DNA of 64,000 nucleotides, from positions 62,001 through 126,000 of the forward strand of contig NZ_QGTR01000007.1 in the NCBI RefSeq assembly GCF_003182275.1, read 5' to 3'. Positions 53,354 through 64,000 of the stretch are shown here, one piece after another. Made by a program: the position numbers and the translations under genes. The stretch's first letter is position 1. Every line of letters starts with the position of its first letter. The notes under the pieces were generated by a model, which saw only the letters and a program-made list of their open reading frames with translations, was not told the DNA's origin and ran no database searches. The stretch comes from Hoeflea marina (lineage in GTDB: Bacteria; Pseudomonadota; Alphaproteobacteria; Rhizobiales; Rhizobiaceae).

Positions 53354-55336
53354 TCACTCCGCCCGCTCGATCCAGCAGGCGACGCAACGGGCGGGAACCC
53401 GTGACATCTCGTCCAATCCGGGTGCTGCCGGTCGCCAATGGCCGTCCGTCGGCGGCAGGGTGATCGGGATGGCGTCGCGCCCGCGATTGAACGCCAATGC
53501 CAGTCGGCCGGCACCATCGCCCAGAATCATGACAAGCAGATGGGTGTGCGGATCTTCCCATTCGTCCACCGTCAGGCGGCCGCCATGGGCGGCGAGCCAT
53601 TCCACCCGGTCCGCGCCGTCCGCTCCCTCGCCCTGATGCAGGAACGCGGCGCGCATGAGCGGCGGCAGTTCGGCCCTGAGCCTGGCCCAGGCGCGGGTGA
53701 AGTCCAGCCTGCGCTCGTCGATCCGCGACCAATCGCGCCAGGTGATCGCGTTGTCCTGGGCATAGGCATTGTTGTTTCCGCCCTGGCTGTGGCCGAACTC
53801 GTCGCCGGCGGTCATGAGGATGGTGCCGCGGCTGGCAAACAGGGTGGCGATCAGCGCTTCGGCATCCTGGCTGCGGGCGGCGAGTATGCCGGCGTCGGCG
53901 GTGTCGCCCTCGACGCCGGCGTTCCATGACAGGTTTTCGCCGTGCCCGTCGCGGTTTTCCTCGCCGTTGGCCTCGTTGTGCTTGTGCTCGAAGCGGACGA
54001 GATCGCCGAGCGGGAAGCCGTCATGGGCGGCAATGAAGTTGACGGTGCGGGTCCCGGTGGCGCCGTCGCCGGCGAAGACATCGGACGAGCCCGCAAGCCG
54101 GGTTGCGAGCGCGCCAAGCATCTGCGCGTCGCCGCGCCAGAACCGGCGGATGTCGTCGCGCGCCCGGTCGTTCCATTCGAGCCAGGGCCGGCGGAATTTT
54201 CCGAGCTGGTAGCCGCCCGGGCCGATGTCCCAGGGTTCGGCGTGCAGCACCCGGTCCGAGAGCACGGAATCCTGCGCGATTCGGCGCAGAAGCGCCGCGT
54301 CCGGGTTGAAGCCGGCGTCGTCGCGGCCGAGGATGGGCGCCAGATCGAAGCGGAAGCCGTCGACACCGCCCTGCTCGACCAGAAACCGCATGGCGCTCAG
54401 CACCAGTTCCTGCACCACCAGGCGGTCGCAGGCGAGCGTGTTGCCGCAGCCGGTGTCGTTGACGAGGATGCCGGCATTGTCGGCCTGGTGCCGGTAGTAG
54501 GCGGCGTTACCCAGCCCGCGCAGCGAGAGTGTCGGCCCCTCCAGATCGCTTTCCCCGGTGTGATTGTAGACCACATCGACGAGCACGCCGATGCCGGCCT
54601 CGTGCAGGGCGTCCACCGCCAGGCGCAGATCGGCCACGCCGCTGGGCGCCAGCCGCGGGTCGAGCGCCAGCATGGTCACGGGGTTGTAGCCCCAGGCATT
54701 GGAAAGGCCCAGCGGCGGCAGGTGCCGTTCGTCGATCCAGGCGGCGATCGGCATCAGTTCGACGGCGCAGACATGCAGCGACCTGAGATGGGCGATGATG
54801 GCCGGATGGGCGAGAGCACTGAGTGTGCCGCGGATTTCCGCGGGCACGTCCGGATGCAGCATGGTGAAGGCGCGGACGGGCAGTTCGTAGATCAGGCCGC
54901 CGGGGGTGAACAGCGGCGGGGCAACGCTGCGCGCCGGCAGCGGCGCCTCGATGACCGCCTTGGGGACGATGTCGGCGGTGTCCACGCCACGCTGGCCGAG
55001 CCGGGAATCATGCACGAAGGGTCGGTCGAGCCGCACCGCATAGGGATCGATCAGCAGCTTGGTCCGATCGAAGCGATGGCCCTGTTCCGGCTGCCAGGGC
55101 CCGTCGGCGCGCAGCCCGTAGCGGTCGCCGGCTTTCACGCCGGCGATCAGGCCGGAGAACAGGTCATCATCGGTCTGTGGCAGCGCATGGCGGCCGGTTT
55201 CCCTGTCATCGGCATCAAACAGGCAGACCGAGACAGCCGTGGCCGCCGGGGCGCGGACCGTGAAGCGGACGCCGCCCGGCGCCAGTTCGGCGCCGGGTCC
55301 GGAGAGTGTCTGGGATTGCGCCGGGCTGCCTGGCAA
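53354..55336 (-). CDS. glgX: glycogen debranching enzyme
   Basis: This 660-residue GH13 isoamylase-type enzyme trims limit dextrins left by glycogen phosphorylase. It has an N-terminal CBM48-like domain (GGVRFTVRAPAATAVSVCLFD) and the catalytic (beta/alpha)8 barrel with the Asp nucleophile in GVDGFRFDLAPILG, acid/base Glu in VLHAEPWD, and Asp in FIAAHDGFPL. It starts at TTG 55334-55336 with TGAGGG upstream; no ATG gives a full domain. The stop of pgm lies nine bases before it, so it is the last gene of the glg operon. Confidence 0.9.
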   Translation of the reverse strand: MPGSPAQSQTLSGPGAELAPGGVRFTVRAPAATAVSVCLFDADDRETGRHALPQTDDDLFSGLIAGVKAGDRYGLRADGPWQPEQGHRFDRTKLLIDPYAVRLDRPFVHDSRLGQRGVDTADIVPKAVIEAPLPARSVAPPLFTPGGLIYELPVRAFTMLHPDVPAEIRGTLSALAHPAIIAHLRSLHVCAVELMPIAAWIDERHLPPLGLSNAWGYNPVTMLALDPRLAPSGVADLRLAVDALHEAGIGVLVDVVYNHTGESDLEGPTLSLRGLGNAAYYRHQADNAGILVNDTGCGNTLACDRLVVQELVLSAMRFLVEQGGVDGFRFDLAPILGRDDAGFNPDAALLRRIAQDSVLSDRVLHAEPWDIGPGGYQLGKFRRPWLEWNDRARDDIRRFWRGDAQMLGALATRLAGSSDVFAGDGATGTRTVNFIAAHDGFPLGDLVRFEHKHNEANGEENRDGHGENLSWNAGVEGDTADAGILAARSQDAEALIATLFASRGTILMTAGDEFGHSQGGNNNAYAQDNAITWRDWSRIDERRLDFTRAWARLRAELPPLMRAAFLHQGEGADGADRVEWLAAHGGRLTVDEWEDPHTHLLVMILGDGAGRLALAFNRGRDAIPITLPPTDGHWRPAAPGLDEMSRVPARCVACWIERAE

Positions 55337-55345
55337 GTGCTGCCC

Positions 55346-58421
<3,076 letters not shown>

Positions 58422-58422
<1 letters not shown>

Positions 58423-59693
58423 CAGGTGACGGTTCCCAGCCGGTCGATCATGGACTGGGTGACCAGGCAGATCCCGGACTCAGTGCGCCGGAAGCGCCTG
58501 CCGTCGAGCTCCGGATCCTCGCCGACCACCAGCCCTTCCGGGATTTCGACGCCCCGGTCGATGATCACCTTGGTCAGCCGCGCATGACGGCCGATGATGC
58601 AGTCGGGCAGCACCACCGCGTCCTCGAGATGGGAGTAGGAGTTGGCGCGCACGCCGGTGAAGATCAGCGAGCGGTTGAGGGAGGAGCCGGAGATGATGCA
58701 ATCCCCCGACACCAGCGAGGAGACGGCCGAGCCGCGGCGGTTCTCCTCGTCGTGCACGAATTTCGCCGGCGGCTTGATCTCGGCATAGGTCCAGATCGGC
58801 CAGGACCGGTCATAGAGATCGAGTTCCGGAACGATGTGGGTCAGGTCGATATTGGCCTGCCAGTAGGCATCGACGGTGCCGACATCGCGCCAGTAGGCTT
58901 CCGCCTCCATGTTGGCGCGCACGCAGGAATCGGAAAAGCGGTGGGCGACGGCTTTACCGTTCTTGACGATGTGGGGGATGATGTCCTTGCCGAAATCGCG
59001 GCTGGAGCCGGGCGTCGCGGCGTCGCGGCGCAGTTCATCCATCAGGAACTTGGTGTTGAAGACATAGATGCCCATCGAGGCCAGCGCCCTGTCGGGCTTG
59101 TCGGGCATTCCCGGCGGATCGGCGGGCTTCTCGACGAAGGCGATGATCTCGTCCTTGGCGTTGATATGCATGACGCCGAAACCGACGGCTTCCATGCGCG
59201 GCACTTCGAGACAGCCGACCGTGACGTCGGCGGCCGAATCGACGTGCTGGCGCAGCATCAGTTCGTAGTCCATCTTGTAGATGTGGTCGCCGGCGAGAAT
59301 GACCATGTATTCCGGCCCGTAGCTCTCGATGATGTCGATGTTCTGGAACACCGCGTCGGCGGTGCCGTCATACCACTGGGTCTCGGAGACCCGCTGGCTG
59401 GCGGGCAGGATATCGAAGCTCTCGTTGCGCTCTGGGCGCAGGAAGTTCCATCCGCGCTGCAGGTGCCGGATCATCGAATGCGCCTTGTACTGGGTCGCGA
59501 CCCCGATGCGGCGGATGCCGGAATTGAGCGCGTTGGAAAGGGCAAAGTCGATGATCCGGGTCTTGCCGCCGAAATAGACGGCCGGCTTGGCGCGCCGGTC
59601 GGTCAACTCCTTCAGGCGGCTGCCGCGGCCCCCGGCCAGCACATAGGCCATTGCGTCACGAGCCAGCGGTTGCGGCCTCGGTGTCTTGTCCAT
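58422..59693 (-). CDS. glgC: glucose-1-phosphate adenylyltransferase
   Basis: This 423-residue enzyme makes ADP-glucose and is the committing step of glycogen synthesis. It has the nucleotide motif [25 protein letters not shown] near the N-terminus, the glucose 1-phosphate part with [24 protein letters not shown] and [13 protein letters not shown], and a left-handed helix at the C-terminus. GGGAGGA precedes the ATG. It lies 34 bases after glgB. Confidence 0.95.
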
Positions 59694-59727
59694 TGTCTGT
59701 TCCTCCCCATTCCAAGCATTGCTAGAT

Positions 59728-61925
59728 TTAGCCGGGCATCAGCATCACGGTCGCCAAGGGCGGCAGGGTTAGCTCGAGATGTGTCGCACCGTCGGCCTTC
59801 AACGCGGTCACGCTGCCAAGGTTGCCTTGTCCGGATCCGCCATAAACCGTGGCGTCGGAATTGAAGATCTCGCGCCAGACGCCCCCGTGCGGCACCGGAA
59901 CCCTGTAGGCGTTGCGCACCACCGGGGTGAAGTTGGTCACTACCACCACCGGCGGCGTGCCGGGTGCGCGGCGCTCCCAGGCGAAGACCGAGTTGGCGCT
60001 GTCGTCGGCGATGAGCCAGCCGAACCCCTCCGGCTCGCAGTCGCGCGCATGCAGCGCCGGGTGGGCGACATAGAGCCGGTTGAGATCGCGCACCAGCAAC
60101 TGGACGCCGTGATGGCGCGGGTCGTCGAGATGATCCCAGTCGAGCGCGCGCGCCTCGCTCCATTCTCCGCGCTGGGCGAATTCCTGGCCCATGAACAGGA
60201 GCTTCTTGCCGGGATAGCCCCACATGAACGAATAGTAGGCGCGCAGATTGGCGAATTTCTGCCATTCGTCGCCGGGCATCTTGGTCAGCAGCGATCCCTT
60301 GCCGTGGACCACCTCGTCGTGGGACAGCGGCAGGACGAAATTCTCGCTGAAGGCGTAGAGCAGGCCGAAGGTGAGTTCGTCGTGATGGTGCTGGCGGTAG
60401 ACCGGCTCACGCTGCATGTAGGCGAGCGTGTCGTGCATGAAACCCATGTTCCATTTGAAACCGAAGCCGAGGCCGCCATCGAAGACGGGCGCCGATACCT
60501 TCGGCCAGGAGGTCGATTCCTCGGCGATGGTGACGATGCCGGGATGGCTGGCATAGACGGCCTTGTTCATCTCGCGAAGGAAGTGGACCGATTCGAGGTT
60601 TTCGCGCCCGCCCTCGGCGTTGGGAATCCATTCGCCCTGCTTGCGCGAGTAATCCAGATACAGCATCGAGGCCACCGCATCGACCCGCAGCCCGTCGATG
60701 TGGAAGACCTCGGCCCAGTACAGCGCATTGTTGATCAGGTAAGAGAGCACTTCCTTGCGGCCGAAATTGTAGATCGCCGTGTTCCAGTCGGGGTGAAAAC
60801 CCTGACGCGGATCGGCATGCTCGTAGAGCGCGGTGCCGTCGAAGCGCGCCAGCCCATGGGCATCGGTGGGGAAATGCGCCGGGACCCAGTCGAGAATGAC
60901 GCCGAGCCCGGCGCGGTGGGCGCCGTCGACGAAGCGGGCGAAACCCTCGGGCTCGCCGAAGCGGGCGCTGGGCGCATAGAGCCCGGTCGTCTGGTAACCC
61001 CAGGACGGGTCGTAGGGATACTCGCTGATCGGCATGAATTCGATGTGGGTGAACGCCATCTCGACACAGTAGGGGATGAGCCGGTCGGCCAGTTCGTCCC
61101 AACTGAGGAAGCCGCCGTCGTGGTGTCGGTTCCAGGAGCCCGCATGCACCTCGTAGGTCGTCATCGGCTGGCGGCGGCTGTCGACCTTGCTCCAGTGGGC
61201 GCGATGAGCGGCGTCGCCCCATTCGTGCCTGATGTCGGCGGCGACGACGGACGCGGTCGCAGGCCGGAATTCGGCGCGCCGGGCGAAGGGATCGGCCTTC
61301 AGCAGCCGCTCGCCGCCGGCGCCGAGGATCTCGAACTTGTAGGTGTGGCCGGCATCGAGGCCGGGAATGAAAATTTCCCAGATGCCGCTGTCAACCCGGT
61401 GACGCATGGCGTGGCGCCGGCCGTCCCATGCGTTGAAGTCACCGACGACGGAGACACGGCTGGCGCTCGGCGCCCAGACGGCGAAATGCACCCCCTCGAC
61501 GCCCTCATGGGTGACGAGATGGGCGCCCATCTTGTCGAACAGCCTGAGATGCGAGCCTTCGCCGATGAAGTAGTCGTCCATAGGACCGAGCACCGGGCCG
61601 AAGCAGTAGGGATCGACAAACTCCCATTCCGACTGATCGTTGCGCGCCTTGTAGCGGAGCGGCTGCCGGCCGGACAGGCGGACCGCGCCCTCGAACAGGC
61701 CCGGAGCCGCACCGGCCTGCAGTTCCCCGACCGGGGCTCCGTCCAGCGTGAGGGCGGCGACCGCGGCGGCGTCGGGAATGAAGGTGCGGGCGACGAGGCC
61801 CGTGCCCAGCGGATGGACTCCAAGGACGGCAAAAGGGTCACCATGCGTGCCGGAGGCGATGGCAGAAGCCTCATCGACCGGGAGGTGAACGGATCCCCCG
61901 GCCGTGCGCGCGGTTCCCTCTTGTG

Positions 61926-61929
<4 letters not shown>
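59728..61929 (-). CDS. glgB: 1,4-alpha-glucan branching enzyme
   Basis: This 733-residue GH13 enzyme makes alpha-1,6 branches. It has an N-terminal CBM48 pair (about 15-220), then the barrel with [14 protein letters not shown], nucleophile Asp in [16 protein letters not shown], acid/base Glu in [24 protein letters not shown] and a C-terminal beta domain ending in [12 protein letters not shown]. Length matches family. Its start overlaps the glgP stop by four bases. Confidence 0.95.

Positions 61930-64000
<2,071 letters not shown>

Overview
The window is high-GC DNA from an alphaproteobacterium, most likely a member of the Rhizobiales (Hyphomicrobiales) of the Hoeflea/Rhizobium/Mesorhizobium type. 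The evidence is the soxBDAG sarcosine oxidase operon, the glgP-glgB-glgC-glgA-pgm-glgX glycogen cluster in rhizobial order, the split pntAA-pntAB-pntB transhydrogenase preceded by a small aa3-oxidase subunit IV gene, S21 with a long basic tail, DctB/DctD next to a TRAP transporter, and four copies of a palindromic intergenic repeat resembling the rhizobial RIME elements. No rRNA, tRNA, CRISPR array, transposase or phage gene was seen. The organism is inferred from gene content only.

Layout. 1-4.4 kb: hydroxyproline catabolism genes (4-hydroxyproline epimerase, cut by the window edge, and a D-amino-acid dehydrogenase) translationally coupled to tRNA hydroxylase trhO; divergent eda (KDPG aldolase) and a TerB/DUF533-type protein. 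4.6-11.6 kb: dctB-dctD, then a dctP-dctQ-dctM TRAP operon with a consensus sigma-54 promoter and an upstream 24-bp perfect palindrome, a self-consistent C4-dicarboxylate sensing and uptake unit. 11.9-16.7 kb: LysE exporter, a candidate small RNA, an aminotransferase, an acetyltransferase, and a DUF1007-nickel/cobalt transporter pair. 16.8-27.6 kb: regulators (two LysR genes in the window, a membrane-anchored AraC-type protein, MarR, LacI), acetyltransferase, WD40-CobW metal-linked pair, creatininase-family hydrolase, 2-hydroxyacid dehydrogenase, Inh-type inhibitor. 27.6-32.5 kb: a second TRAP system, with a Tat-exported binding protein convergent to its permease genes, and a glutamine-amidotransferase-type hydrolase. 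33-45.4 kb: a single-chain indolepyruvate oxidoreductase, a GGDEF-EAL protein, a FeeM-like N-acyltransferase, the pnt operon, and a lower-GC pair (LysR plus an unknown protein). 45.7-53.1 kb: TPR lipoprotein, rpsU, soxBDAG, MaoC hydratase. 53.3-64 kb: the glycogen operon on the minus strand, its first gene glgP cut by the window end.

How it works together. Much of the window handles small organic acids and amino-acid derivatives: TRAP uptake, hydroxyproline and sarcosine oxidation, keto-acid oxidation, storage as glycogen and NADPH balance. Most of it is recognisable metabolism. I see no convincing novel defence or mobile system. The least explained parts are the unknown protein at 44.6 kb, the orphan FeeM-like acyltransferase beside a c-di-GMP enzyme, the AT-rich junction at 36.4 kb, the repeats that supply stop codons, and the small RNA candidate at 12.65 kb.
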